64,000 nt of DNA from Pontibacter amylolyticus (GTDB taxonomy: Bacteria; Bacteroidota; Bacteroidia; Cytophagales; Hymenobacteraceae). The number at the start of each line of letters is the position of its first letter. Position 1 is the stretch's first letter. The translations under genes were made by a program, and so were the position numbers. A model generated the notes under the pieces. The model had not been told where the DNA came from, ran no database searches, and saw only the letters and a program-made list of their open reading frames with translations. Positions 32,165-40,747 of the stretch are shown here, piece by piece. Where the stretch lies: positions 434,001 to 498,000 of the forward strand of contig NZ_BMFP01000003.1 of NCBI RefSeq assembly GCF_014638845.1. The letters run 5' to 3'.

Positions 32165-32797
32165 ATGAACAAGAATAAATTCTCCATTAAAAACATACCC
32201 GGCTGGGCGATCACGCTCGGCATCTTTGGCATCCTATACCTGACCGGTCTGCACACCGAGGCCATCGGGCAGGTGCAGCGCATTTTGCTGGCGACAGGTA
32301 TAAAAAACGCGGATGTGCCCGCCATAGACGAAATTGCAAGCACCTCCGCTGAAAACACAGCCGAAGTTACAACCGGAGCAAACATGGCCGGAGCCGGATT
32401 CAAAATGGTGGGACTTGATGGCAAAACCGTGGCCTTCGAAAGCCTGAAAGGAAAAGTGGTATTCCTTAACATCTGGGCTACTTGGTGTCCGCCCTGCATT
32501 GCCGAAATGCCGAACATTCACAGCCTCTATAAGAAAATGGACCCCAACAAAGTGGCATTTGTGATGCTGTCGGTGGACGAAGGCGGCATGGGCAAGGTGA
32601 AGAAGTTCATCGACAAGAAGGGCTATACCTTCCCGGTCTACATGCCGGCGAGCCAGTTTCCGCAGGAATTTTACAGCACGGCTATCCCTACCACATTCAT
32701 CATTTCCCCGCAAGGCAAAATTGTAGCCAAGCAGGAAGGCATGGCCGAATACGACACCAAAGAAGTACGCGAGTTTCTGGAAGGACTGGCAAAATAA
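32165..32797 (+). CDS. TlpA/ResA-like membrane-anchored thioredoxin
   Basis: A 210-residue protein with an N-terminal membrane anchor (about 12-28), a polar linker and a thioredoxin fold of the TlpA/ResA type. The active site is WCPPC at 107-111 in 'NIWATWCPPCIAEMPN', followed by 'LSVDEGG' and the cis-Pro loop 'AIPTTFIISPQGKIV'. It would reduce disulfides in the periplasm, in cytochrome c maturation or sulfur-carrier proteins. It closes the sulfur cluster, 91 bases after the DoxX-DsrE gene whose DsrE cysteines are plausible partners. A terminator follows immediately. Confidence 0.93.
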   Translation: MNKNKFSIKNIPGWAITLGIFGILYLTGLHTEAIGQVQRILLATGIKNADVPAIDEIASTSAENTAEVTTGANMAGAGFKMVGLDGKTVAFESLKGKVVFLNIWATWCPPCIAEMPNIHSLYKKMDPNKVAFVMLSVDEGGMGKVKKFIDKKGYTFPVYMPASQFPQEFYSTAIPTTFIISPQGKIVAKQEGMAEYDTKEVREFLEGLAK

Positions 32798-32804
32798 GCT
32801 TTAC

Positions 32805-32842
32805 AAAAATAGTCGGCTGAAACATCATGCCGACTATTTTTT
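32805..32842 (+). terminator. Rho-independent terminator closing the sulfur cluster
   Basis: Stem AAAAATAGTCGGC (32805-32817) and GCCGACTATTTTTT (32829-32842), with the T run part of the stem, so it may work in both directions. Confidence 0.8.
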
Positions 32843-32906
32843 TATACTTACATCGGCGAGCCGTCCGGAACGATTCGCCTGTAAAAATCATTGACTGTAG
32901 CGCGGC

Positions 32907-33851
32907 ATGGAAAAATACTGGCACATCTTCACGAGCTCCTTTTCAGACTACGGCAACTACCTGTGGCGCGAACTGCTGCACCCGGGCTGGGGCAACTATT
33001 TCTACTGGCTGCTGGGGCTGTCACTGTTTTTCTGGCTCCTCGAGATCGTGGTGCCCTGGCGGAAAGGGCAACCGCTGATCCGACAGGATTTCTGGCTCGA
33101 CGGTTTCTACATGTTCTTCAATTTTTTCCTGTTCTCGCTGGTTGGTTTCAACGCCCTCTCCAACATCGGCGTAGAGGCTTTCAATGATTTTCTGGGCTTA
33201 TTCGGCATCCAGAATCTGGTGGCCTTTGAGATACAGTCGTGGACAGTGTGGGCGCAGCTGCTCACGCTCTTTTTGCTGCGCGATTTCATTCAGTGGAACG
33301 TGCACCGCCTCCTCCACCGTTCCGATTTTCTGTGGCGCTTCCACAAGGTGCACCACTCGGTGCAGCAGATGGGCTTCGCCGCGCACCTGCGCTTCCATTG
33401 GGGCGAGACGGTGGTCTATCGCACGATTGAGTATATCCCGCTGGCCATGATCGGCTTTGGCATTCAGGACTTCTTCCTGGTCCACATCTTCGCCACGGCC
33501 ATCGGGCACTTCAACCACTCCAACCTGCACATCCCGCTGGGGCCGCTCCGCTATCTCTTCAACAACCCGCAGATGCACATCTGGCATCACGCCAAACATC
33601 TCCCCCACCGCTACGGCGCCAATTACGGCATCAGTCTGAGTGTATGGGATTACCTGTTCGGCACAGCCTATTTGCCGGAAGACGGGCGCGATATCGAACT
33701 TGGGTTCAAGGAAGTGGAAGCTTATCCGAAGTCTTTTCTGGAGCAGCAGTTTCATCCTTTCAAGGAGCGTTCGGCTATACCTCAGGAGGAAGCAGGAGTT
33801 GAGAAAGAAGTGACGGCTATACCTGCAGAAGAGGTTGGTCAGTTGAATTAA
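32907..33851 (+). CDS. Sterol desaturase/fatty acid hydroxylase family di-iron membrane protein
   Basis: A 314-residue integral membrane protein. The eight-histidine signature is seen as 'HRLLHR' (HX3H), 'HKVHHS' (HX2HH) and, after another TM pair, 'HIWHHAKH' (HX2HH), with 'HFNHSNLH' in between. These ligate a di-iron centre in enzymes that hydroxylate or desaturate lipids using O2. The C-terminal about 60 residues are Glu-rich and soluble. Substrate candidates are fatty acids, carotenoids, hopanoids or sphingolipids; Cytophagales make carotenoids and sphingolipids, but no specific link is visible here. No neighbour suggests a pathway. Confidence 0.9.
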   Translation: MEKYWHIFTSSFSDYGNYLWRELLHPGWGNYFYWLLGLSLFFWLLEIVVPWRKGQPLIRQDFWLDGFYMFFNFFLFSLVGFNALSNIGVEAFNDFLGLFGIQNLVAFEIQSWTVWAQLLTLFLLRDFIQWNVHRLLHRSDFLWRFHKVHHSVQQMGFAAHLRFHWGETVVYRTIEYIPLAMIGFGIQDFFLVHIFATAIGHFNHSNLHIPLGPLRYLFNNPQMHIWHHAKHLPHRYGANYGISLSVWDYLFGTAYLPEDGRDIELGFKEVEAYPKSFLEQQFHPFKERSAIPQEEAGVEKEVTAIPAEEVGQLN

Positions 33852-34557
33852 GTTTTGTGCCGTTGTTCCAGCAAAGCCGGTAGAGCACGTCCACATGGCG
33901 CGAGCGCCCACGTTCGTGACTTGCTATGGTGGGGCCTTTGGCGCAGGTATAGGTGTAGCTTGCTTTGTAGCTAAGGCTGTTGCAGGTATAGCAAACAGTA
34001 GTGTTGTATAGCTTCGCCTGTGCGGCGGGCACCGTATGCCCTGGCCGGGCGAGCCTCACTTTTTTCCTTGATGAAAAAAGTAAGCAAAAAAATCAAGACG
34101 ATTTTGAACTCGCTGACCGCTCAAACAAAAAATCGTCATTGGTGCACCCGGCACAGCTATTTGCTTCGAAGTGGACGTGCAAGTTAGCCTTGCTATACCT
34201 GCCAGGGCATGTTGCAGCAAAGAAAACTACAAAGCTTATACCTTAAATATGGCAATTACAGACTCCCCGCCTTAGACAAGGAGGGGTTAGGGGTGGTTGG
34301 ACCCGGTATCTGTGAAAATCCTGTAAATCCTTTAATCCTGAAAATCCTGTTTCAGACAAACACCCGATGCACAATTCCGTCCTGCCCCTACTAACGAACT
34401 TAATTTATACCTGCCAGTAAAGCCGCTATACCTTCCCGCCGCGACGTTACACTACAACATCGCTACTTCTCAACCCCCAAACTCTTCAACACTCAACTTT
34501 CCGAATTCTTCTTTTTCCTGTAACTTTAGTATAGCATCTACCTAAACGCTCCGTGCC
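33852..34557. other. Repeat-containing intergenic region
   Basis: A 706-base gap without a credible gene. It contains several AGGTATA/TATACCT motifs, one copy of a dispersed repeat (34039-34204), a GGAGGGGTTAGGGGTGGTTGG segment related to sequence at 51000-51540, and a run 'AAAATCCTGTAAATCCTTTAATCCTG'-like of imperfect 12-base repeats near 34314-34350. Open frames here read through the repeats. Confidence 0.6.
34039..34204 (+). repeat. Dispersed intergenic repeat, copy 1
   Basis: Runs from CCCTGGCCGGGCG through TTTTTTCCTTGATGAAAAAAG and AAAAAAATCAAGACGATTTT to TTGCTATACCTGCCA. An inverted copy at 51703-51886 is nearly identical over most of its length but carries an 18-base sequence between 'GATGAAAAG' and 'GTAAGCAAAA'. 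The central part has an internal inverted repeat (CTTGAT...ATCAAG). Confidence 0.75.
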
Positions 34558-35286
34558 ATGCAACACCATGAACTACAGTCAGAAGACAAGATTCTCTTTT
34601 TCAAAAAGGAATACATTTCCGAGTTCGTGTATGGCGGCATTGATGGGTCCATTACCACCTTTGCCGTGGTGGCCGGTGCGGAGGGCGCCAGCCTGGGGAT
34701 ATCGGTGGTGATCATTCTGGGGCTCGCCAACCTGATTGCCGATGGCTTCTCGATGTCGGTGGGCAACTTCATCTCTACGAAAGCGAGTCGCGATAATTTT
34801 GACCGGCACAAGGCCCGCGAATACTGGGAGGTGGACAACCTGGGCGCAACGGAGAAAGAGGAGATCCGGGTAATTTACGAGGCCAAGGGCTTTAAAGGCG
34901 AACTGCTGAACCAGGTGGTGGAGGTGATCACTTCCGACAAGGATGTGTGGGTGGACACCATGATGAAAGAGGAACTGGAGATGACAAAGGATGACAAGAC
35001 GCCCGTCAAAACCGCGTCCGTCACCTTCTTCAGTTTTGTTTTAGTCGGCTCCATTCCGCTGCTGGCCTACATTTTTGCCGGCCTGGATTCAGGTATAGCC
35101 GGAGCCGAACTGTTCCTTTACTCCAGCATCCTCACGGGCATCGCCTTGACGATAGTGGGTGCCCTGAAGAGTTTGGTAACAGAGCGTAACATGCTGGTAG
35201 GTATAGCGGAGACGCTCTTGCTGGGCGGCCTGGCGGCTTCACTGGCCTATTTTGTTGGCGATGTGCTGGAACAGGTTTTTATGTAG
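34558..35286 (+). CDS. VIT1/CCC1 family iron/manganese transporter
   Basis: A 242-residue protein of the VIT family without ferritin domain. '[21 protein letters not shown]' and '[19 protein letters not shown]' are the family signatures; the acidic helix region '[22 protein letters not shown]' is the cytoplasmic metal-binding bundle, and three TM helices follow. In other organisms such proteins move Fe2+ or Mn2+ out of the cytoplasm. This is the second VIT protein in the window (compare 13754-14887); the two are distant in sequence and architecture. Single gene, with a TAACTTTA box about 35 bases upstream resembling a -7 element. Confidence 0.88.
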   Translation: MQHHELQSEDKILFFKKEYISEFVYGGIDGSITTFAVVAGAEGASLGISVVIILGLANLIADGFSMSVGNFISTKASRDNFDRHKAREYWEVDNLGATEKEEIRVIYEAKGFKGELLNQVVEVITSDKDVWVDTMMKEELEMTKDDKTPVKTASVTFFSFVLVGSIPLLAYIFAGLDSGIAGAELFLYSSILTGIALTIVGALKSLVTERNMLVGIAETLLLGGLAASLAYFVGDVLEQVFM

Positions 35287-35434
35287 TCCTTGCCCTCCCC
35301 TGCATTCAAAAAATCTCTTCCTCAGCTGTCTGCCATAAAGCCGGGCATATCTCCCAGCTCCGGAATACAATTCAGGATCAGGTAGAGTGATTTACCTGAA
35401 TCTGATAAAGCGCCTAGACACAGTTTTCGAAGCG

Positions 35435-35488
35435 TCTGTAAATTTAATTTACAGAACACGCACTTACTTGCAATTTGTATTATATTTG
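35435..35488 (+). promoter_or_regulatory. 19-base inverted repeat and -7 box before a small secreted-protein gene
   Basis: CTGTAAATTTAATTTACAG (8-base arms, 3-base centre) at 35435-35453, then TATATTTG at 35481-35488, a good TAnnTTTG box, 35 bases beyond the inverted repeat. The likely regulator is not encoded nearby. Confidence 0.5.
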
Positions 35489-35497
35489 CCATGGCTT

Positions 35498-35884
35498 ATG
35501 GCCCTGAATCTGCCTAAATACCGCTTACTGAGGCATTTGATCATGTCGCTTGCTCTGCTTTGGGCCGTTCTGTTCCATAGCGCAGTAACGTATGCCTATG
35601 GTACAGCAGAGGTAGCGCAAAGCAGTGCTGCCAGTATAGCGCAAGGCGATCCGGAGGGCAGCGAAAACACCGTTACAGGCCTGCAGTCCGGTAAGCTTTA
35701 CCTGGCACAGGAAGGAACAACCTCCCTCCTGACGCTCAGCCTGCAGCCTTCGGACACGGATACAAAATCATTTAACATCAGGTTTTCCAGTCACCAGGCG
35801 ACCCCACCCTACACGGCAAGGGCGCCAGGCGATACCTTCTTTTGCCAGTTTTATTATACCTCCAGTCAGCCCCAGGCTCCCTAG
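35498..35884 (+). CDS. Hypothetical small secreted protein
   Basis: A 128-residue frame from ATG 35498. A downstream ATG at 35543 would also keep the hydrophobic signal segment 'LALLWAVLFHSAVTYAYG'. The mature part is Ser/Thr/Gln-rich with the ending 'FYYTSSQPQAP' and contains one Cys ('TFFCQF'). No family recognised. A promoter-like -7 box ends only 10 bases before the start, implying a very short leader. The upstream inverted repeat resembles that before the small secreted frame at 30665. Moderate confidence that it is a real gene. Confidence 0.5.
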   Translation: MALNLPKYRLLRHLIMSLALLWAVLFHSAVTYAYGTAEVAQSSAASIAQGDPEGSENTVTGLQSGKLYLAQEGTTSLLTLSLQPSDTDTKSFNIRFSSHQATPPYTARAPGDTFFCQFYYTSSQPQAP

Positions 35885-36145
35885 GCAGCTGACATACCCT
35901 TCTTACAGCCAAATACTGCTCCAGCGCAAGTACAATTAACTCGACTTGCAACCGCAGGTATAGCCAGTGCTGCTACGCAGCCTGCCTGTTACTGATCTCC
36001 TTCTATACTGTTGGCTGCACGTGTTTGCGAGGCAGCTTTGGTAGCCCTCTTTTGTAACACGGCTACACCCCCCTTTGCTGCTTTCGTGGTGGTAATGGGA
36101 CGATTAGTTCGTATTCCCTAAAACTGAATTTAATAGCATTTTAAA

Positions 36146-36358
36146 ATGAATAGCATTGGAATTTTCGCCTTCATAGGAGGCCTGGGTGGCTCTGAGGTAG
36201 TCCTTATCATATTTGCCATCCTGCTGCTGTTTGGCGCTAAGCGCATTCCTGAACTGGCACGTGGTCTCGGCCGTGGCATTCGCGAGTTCAAGGATGCCAC
36301 CAACGAGATAAAGAGCGAGATCGACAAGTCTGTACAGGACAAAGGCGATAAGAAATAA
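36146..36358 (+). CDS. tatA: Twin-arginine translocase subunit TatA/TatE
   Basis: A 70-residue protein with an N-terminal TM helix (about 5-25), the conserved hinge 'FGAKRIPELARGLGRGIREFKDA' beginning an amphipathic helix, and a charged C-terminal tail. This is the pore-forming subunit of the twin-arginine pathway that exports folded proteins. TatB/TatC are not in the window. A DedA gene follows 34 bases later. The preceding 261 bases (35885-36145) hold no recognisable element besides one CAGGTATAG motif. Confidence 0.93.
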   Translation: MNSIGIFAFIGGLGGSEVVLIIFAILLLFGAKRIPELARGLGRGIREFKDATNEIKSEIDKSVQDKGDKK

Positions 36359-36392
36359 CAGTCTGGTCCCGCACACATAGCCTAAATACCCG

Positions 36393-37052
36393 ATGGATTT
36401 TGTTTATTATTTAGTAGACTTCGTTTTGCACATTGACAAGCATCTGGTCGAACTGGTGCAGGAGTACGAGCAGTGGATCTATTTCATACTGTTTGTGATC
36501 GTGTTCTGTGAGACAGGCCTGGTTGTTACCCCTTTCCTGCCGGGAGACTCGCTGCTTTTTGCGCTCGGCGCGCTGGCTGCCATACCTGCATCGGGTCTCA
36601 ACCTGGTGCTGCTGATGGTGTTGTTGGTCGTGGCCGCTATCCTGGGCGACTCGTTCAACTACTACATGGGGAGCAAGGTTGGAAGCCGCATTTACCTGCG
36701 CGACTTCTGGTTTATGCGCCGCTCGCACATCGACCAGACGCATAAATTTTATGAAAAGTACGGCGGACTCACCATCATCTACGCGCGTTTCGTGCCCATC
36801 GTCCGCACCTTCGCTCCTTTCGTGGCAGGTATAGCCAAAATGAATTACAAGCGCTTCTTCAGCTTCAACGTGATCGGAGCCCTGGTATGGGTGGTGTTCT
36901 TCATGATGATCGGCTACCTGTTTGGTAACCTGCCGGCCGTCAAACGCCATTTCTCCCTGCTTATCCTGGCCATCATCGTGCTTTCCATTACCCCTCCCGT
37001 CATCGCTGCCATCAAAGGCTGGCTGTCGAAGAGAAAAACCTTGCAGCATTAA
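36393..37052 (+). CDS. DedA family membrane protein
   Basis: A 219-residue membrane protein with the DedA/SNARE-associated (VTT) domain: 'FLPGDSLLFALGALAA' near residue 50, 'GDSFNYYMGSKVG' near 90, and 'RFVPIVRTFAPFVAGIAKM' near 130-148 containing the functionally important Arg residues. DedA proteins recycle polyprenyl-phosphate and phospholipids across the membrane and are often needed for envelope integrity. It lies 29 bases before a dicarboxylate symporter gene and may share its transcript. Confidence 0.92.
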   Translation: MDFVYYLVDFVLHIDKHLVELVQEYEQWIYFILFVIVFCETGLVVTPFLPGDSLLFALGALAAIPASGLNLVLLMVLLVVAAILGDSFNYYMGSKVGSRIYLRDFWFMRRSHIDQTHKFYEKYGGLTIIYARFVPIVRTFAPFVAGIAKMNYKRFFSFNVIGALVWVVFFMMIGYLFGNLPAVKRHFSLLILAIIVLSITPPVIAAIKGWLSKRKTLQH

Positions 37053-37081
37053 TAAAACAACAAAACTTTAGACGAAACCTT

Positions 37082-38512
37082 ATGAACAAGAAGGCCATTC
37101 TGCCACTCGTTACCCTGATCTGCATCAGCATTGCCGCCTTGCTGACAGTATTGCAGCAATATGAAGTCATTGCCCTGCCTGCCCAGGTTCTCACCGCCAT
37201 CCGCTGGGCCGGCACCGGTGTGCTGCTGCTCTACGGACTGCAGAAACGCTCCCTCACCACCTGGATCCTGATCAGTATGGTGGTGGGAGCCCAGATCGGT
37301 TACGATTTCCCGCAGGTTGCGCAAAACCTGAACGTGCTGAGCAAGGTGTTCCTGAAACTGATCAAGACCATCATCGCGCCGCTCATCTTCGCCACGCTGG
37401 TGGTAGGTATAGCTGGCCATGCCAACCTCAAGCAGATCGGCAGCATGGGCTGGAAGGCGCTCCTGTACTTTGAAGTGGTGACCACCATTGCCCTGTTCAT
37501 CGGGCTGGCTGCCATCAACATCAGCAAAGCCGGCGAGGGCATCGACATGACAGGTATAGCCGAGACCGAGGAGATACAGGCACCTGTCAAGCAGACCTGG
37601 TCCGACATCATCCTGCACGTGTTCCCGGAGAACATTGCCAAGTCGGTGGCCGAAGGGCAAGTACTGCAGATCGTGGTGTTCAGCGTGATCTTTGCCATCG
37701 GTCTGGCCATGGTGACGGAGAAGAAGCGCAAGCCAATGCTTGACTTTTGCGAGAGTCTTTCCGAGACCATGTTCAAGTTCACGAACATCATCATGTACTT
37801 CGCCCCGGTGGGTGTGGGTGCCGCTATTGCCTACACCGTGGGCCACATGGGCTTCGGCATTCTGGTAAACCTGTTCCAGTTGCTGGCCACGCTCTATGTG
37901 GCACTGCTGGCCTTCGTACTGCTGGTGCTGCTGCCGATTGCGCTCATCGCCCGCGTTCCGATCGTGCGTTTCCTGAAAGCCATTTCCGGCCCGGTTTCAA
38001 TTGCCTTTGCTACCACCAGTTCGGAGGCGGCCCTGCCGCGCGCCATGGAAGAGATGGAGAAACTGGGCGTTCCGCGCCGAATCGTGGCCTTCGTGATGCC
38101 GACCGGCTACAGCTTTAACCTGGATGGCACGACGCTATACCTGGCGCTGGCCGCTGTGTTTGTGGCGCAGGCTGCAGGCATCGACCTGAGCTGGGAGCAG
38201 CAGTTGCTGATGGTGTTTACGCTGATGCTTACCAGCAAGGGCGTGGCCGGTGTGCCACGTGCCTCCCTGGTGATCCTGCTGGGTACCGTTGCTTCGTTCA
38301 ACCTGCCGGTGTGGCCGCTGTTTGCCATCCTGGGTATAGATGAGCTCATGGACATGGCCCGCACTTCTATCAACGTGACTGGTAACTGCCTGGCCACCGC
38401 CGTAGTGGCGCGCTGGGAAGGCGAGTTTGATCCGCAGCCGGTAGTAGGCCTCGTGGAAACAACGAACCCGGAGCTGCAGGTAGAACGAGAAGAAAAACCT
38501 GTTTCCGCCTAA
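37082..38512 (+). CDS. Dicarboxylate/amino acid:cation symporter (DAACS family)
   Basis: A 476-residue carrier of the GltP/DctA family. The reentrant-loop motif 'ATTSSEAALPRAM' (Ser-rich HP1) and TM7 'MPTGYSFNLDGTTLYL' (with the NMDGT-type cation site seen as NLDGT) are well preserved, followed by 'SKGVAGVPRASLVIL' in HP2 and the TM8 'NVTGNCLATAVVARWEGEF' substrate site. The substrate is probably glutamate, aspartate or a C4-dicarboxylate taken up with Na+ or H+. The N-terminus has extra TM segments before the usual start, common in Bacteroidota members. Confidence 0.92.
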   Translation: MNKKAILPLVTLICISIAALLTVLQQYEVIALPAQVLTAIRWAGTGVLLLYGLQKRSLTTWILISMVVGAQIGYDFPQVAQNLNVLSKVFLKLIKTIIAPLIFATLVVGIAGHANLKQIGSMGWKALLYFEVVTTIALFIGLAAINISKAGEGIDMTGIAETEEIQAPVKQTWSDIILHVFPENIAKSVAEGQVLQIVVFSVIFAIGLAMVTEKKRKPMLDFCESLSETMFKFTNIIMYFAPVGVGAAIAYTVGHMGFGILVNLFQLLATLYVALLAFVLLVLLPIALIARVPIVRFLKAISGPVSIAFATTSSEAALPRAMEEMEKLGVPRRIVAFVMPTGYSFNLDGTTLYLALAAVFVAQAAGIDLSWEQQLLMVFTLMLTSKGVAGVPRASLVILLGTVASFNLPVWPLFAILGIDELMDMARTSINVTGNCLATAVVARWEGEFDPQPVVGLVETTNPELQVEREEKPVSA

Positions 38513-38534
38513 CCCCCTTTGCCAGGCCATTGCT

Positions 38535-38590
38535 GTTGAAGCGAAGCAGTCCGGTCAGCCGATAAGCTGACCGGATCGCCTCGCTTCAAC
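38535..38590. terminator. Nested hairpin downstream of the symporter gene
   Basis: Outer arms GTTGAAGCGA (38535-38544) and TCGCTTCAAC (38581-38590) enclose inner arms CCGGTCAGC (38551-38559) and GCTGACCGG (38566-38574). A T run is short (TCTTTCT), so termination is likely but not certain. Confidence 0.6.
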
Positions 38591-38659
38591 TCTTTCTGAT
38601 TATTAGTACCCTTACTCTTACCTTTTTCTGTACAGGGAACCTTTGCCCTGACGCACTTT

Positions 38660-39127
38660 ATGTTTGAAATCCTGATCTATACTTTCCTGCTCAGCATCTC
38701 CCCTTTTGGCGAGGCGCGTGCGGGCATTCCATACGGCGTGCTCAACGATATGCCCGTTTTCTGGGCCTTTGTGGTGGGCCTTGCCGGCAACCTGCTCATC
38801 TTCCCCTTGCTGGCCTGGCTTATCGAGTCCTTCAGCAAAAAACTGTGGCCGAACCGCCTGTACAAAAAAGGAGTCGTCAAGCTTGGCAGAAGGGCAAAAA
38901 AAGGCGTGGGGTCCGAAATTCAGAAGTATGGCTTCTGGGGACTGATGGTCTTCGTGATGATCCCACTGCCCGGAACAGGCGCCTACATGGGCACAATTGC
39001 CGCCTATATGCTCAAAATAGAACGTTACAAAGCCTTTCTGGCCGTCAGCATCGGGGTAGTCATTTCGTGCCTGATCATGGCCGGCGGATCGTACCTCGGA
39101 AACATGGGTTTGAAAACTTTGCCTTAA
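38660..39127 (+). CDS. Small multidrug export protein-like (Sm_multidrug_ex) membrane protein
   Basis: A 155-residue protein with four TM helices. 'SISPFGEARAGIPYG' at the N-terminus and 'GFWGLMVFVMIPLPGTGAYMGTIAAYML' in the second half match the COG2426/PF06695 family, distantly related to DedA-type VTT folds. The 'PLPGTGAYMG' loop parallels the DedA reentrant helix. The family name derives from a weak early prediction and actual drug export is doubtful. A Na/Ca exchanger gene starts 53 bases downstream. Confidence 0.88.
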   Translation: MFEILIYTFLLSISPFGEARAGIPYGVLNDMPVFWAFVVGLAGNLLIFPLLAWLIESFSKKLWPNRLYKKGVVKLGRRAKKGVGSEIQKYGFWGLMVFVMIPLPGTGAYMGTIAAYMLKIERYKAFLAVSIGVVISCLIMAGGSYLGNMGLKTLP

Positions 39128-39179
39128 ATTTTCGTTAGCTTGCATATCTCAGATTTCAATCAGAATAAACCAGATCTGC

Positions 39180-40139
39180 ATGCTGAACATACTCCTTCTC
39201 CTGGCCGGCTTTGTTGCCCTCATTTTCGGGGCCGACAAACTGGTGGACGCCGCCTCTGCCCTCGCCAAAAGACTGGGCGTTCCGAACATCGTGATCGGCC
39301 TGACCATTGTGGCCTTCGGTACCTCGGCGCCCGAGCTGGTGGTGAACGTGTTTGCGGCCGTCAACAAAAACACAGACATGGTGCTCGGCAACGTCATCGG
39401 GAGCAACCTGTTCAATGGCCTGGCCATTTTGGGTGTCTGTGCCACCATCTTCCCGCTCACCGTCAAGCGCAACACCACCTGGCTCGAAATACCACTCAGC
39501 GTGCTGGCTGCCGTGGTAGTAGTTTTTATAGCCAGTGATATATCGCTGGATGGCGCTGCCACCAACGTCATCTCCCGCTCCGATGGACTCATACTGCTGC
39601 TCTTTTTCGCGATTTTCCTGGTCTACAACGTCGTCATCGGCCTGGGCGGAAACGCCGATGACGAAGAAACGGAAACAAAGGACTATACCTACCTCAAGTC
39701 GGTTCTCTTCATTGTGCTGGGCCTGGCCGGCCTGGTGCTGGGCGGCCGGCTTATCGTGACGGGCGCCGTGAACATTGCAGCAGCTTTTGGTCTTTCTGAG
39801 CGTATTATCGGCCTGACCATCGTCTCGATCGGCACCTCACTCCCGGAGCTGGCCACCTCGGTTGTGGCAGTGCGCAAACGCAACGTGGACATCGCCATTG
39901 GCAACGTGGTGGGCTCCAACATCTTCAACATCTTCCTGATCCTGGGGGTTTCTACAGTCGTGGCGCCAGTGCCGGTCAATCCGGCTTCCTTCACAGATAT
40001 TTTCATGAACATTGGCTCCTGTTTGCTGTTATTCATTTTTATTTTCGTTGGCAAAGGGCGTCAGCTGTCGCGGGGCGAGGGTATGGTGTTCCTGCTGCTC
40101 TATGTGGCCTACATCGCACTCCTGATCAGCCAGGAGTAG
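39180..40139 (+). CDS. Calcium/sodium antiporter (CaCA family, YrbG-like)
   Basis: A 319-residue exchanger with ten TM helices in two inverted halves. Each half has the alpha-repeat signature: 'TIVAFGTSAPELVVN' with 'GNVIGSNLFN' in the first, and 'TIVSIGTSLPELATS' with 'GNVVGSNIFN' in the second. The paired Glu residues bind Ca2+ and the Ser/Thr/Asn residues bind Na+. A short acidic cytoplasmic loop (about 155-168, 'DDEETETKD') separates the halves. It extrudes Ca2+ in exchange for Na+ or H+ at the inner membrane. Confidence 0.94.
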   Translation: MLNILLLLAGFVALIFGADKLVDAASALAKRLGVPNIVIGLTIVAFGTSAPELVVNVFAAVNKNTDMVLGNVIGSNLFNGLAILGVCATIFPLTVKRNTTWLEIPLSVLAAVVVVFIASDISLDGAATNVISRSDGLILLLFFAIFLVYNVVIGLGGNADDEETETKDYTYLKSVLFIVLGLAGLVLGGRLIVTGAVNIAAAFGLSERIIGLTIVSIGTSLPELATSVVAVRKRNVDIAIGNVVGSNIFNIFLILGVSTVVAPVPVNPASFTDIFMNIGSCLLLFIFIFVGKGRQLSRGEGMVFLLLYVAYIALLISQE

Positions 40140-40294
40140 AAAAACCCTGCATCACCCGCAATGTGATCGATAGCCGTTCACTATATTTGTCATTCCTTTT
40201 GCTTCAAAGGTTTATAGTTTAAGTTGTAAACATTTCATTCTTTTTGACTTTAATTGCGTTTATCTCTTAACCAACCTTTTATCCTTTTACAAGC

Positions 40295-40558
40295 ATGAGT
40301 GAACTAACGGAGTTTCTAGCTAAACTCGAATCTTGCGAATGCGATTTAATAGTTCTTACTTTCATCAGTGATGATCGCCTTTATTGCCGCTTTTTCAAAG
40401 GCGGTTTGTACAGAGACCGTATGTTTATCAATGAGCAAAGCATCATTTCGCAGTTACGCACTTTTTCCGGTGAGGGCGAAGAGATCGATGCCATGGGGAT
40501 AAGCAAGCTGCGGCAGATTGTTTCCTCCACGCAGTCAAACACCCCTGAACTGCAGTAG
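40295..40558 (+). CDS. Hypothetical small cytoplasmic protein
   Basis: An 87-residue soluble protein starting at a clear ATG after an AT-rich leader. It has three cysteines near the N-terminal third ('LESCECDLI', 'RLYCRFF'), mixed alpha/beta character and no signal peptide or TM segment. No family is recognised. The leader (40140-40294) contains a run of T-rich sequence and no obvious operator. A clean terminator follows, which supports a real monocistronic transcript. Confidence 0.7.
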   Translation: MSELTEFLAKLESCECDLIVLTFISDDRLYCRFFKGGLYRDRMFINEQSIISQLRTFSGEGEEIDAMGISKLRQIVSSTQSNTPELQ

Positions 40559-40590
40559 CAGTCATCCGTTGCACATATTATACCTGATTA

Positions 40591-40622
40591 AAGCCTGACA
40601 CTGCATGGTGTGAGGCTTTTTT
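40591..40622 (+). terminator. Rho-independent terminator
   Basis: Stem AAGCCTGACAC (40591-40601) and GTGTGAGGCTT (40608-40618), with one mismatch, then TTTTG. Confidence 0.8.
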
Positions 40623-40747
40623 GTTGCAGCAATTTCCAGCCACCCCTACGGCCATAAAACAGGAATTGACGTTGGAATGGCAGAAGGGAAGGCCATTCGC
40701 GTATGTAGCATTTGGACCCTACTCAAAAACCAAAAACCCCGCTTTGC

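Noticed and set aside
34001..34246. 81-residue open frame in the 34-kb intergenic region
   Set aside because: It runs through the dispersed repeat and its translation is typical of that repeat.
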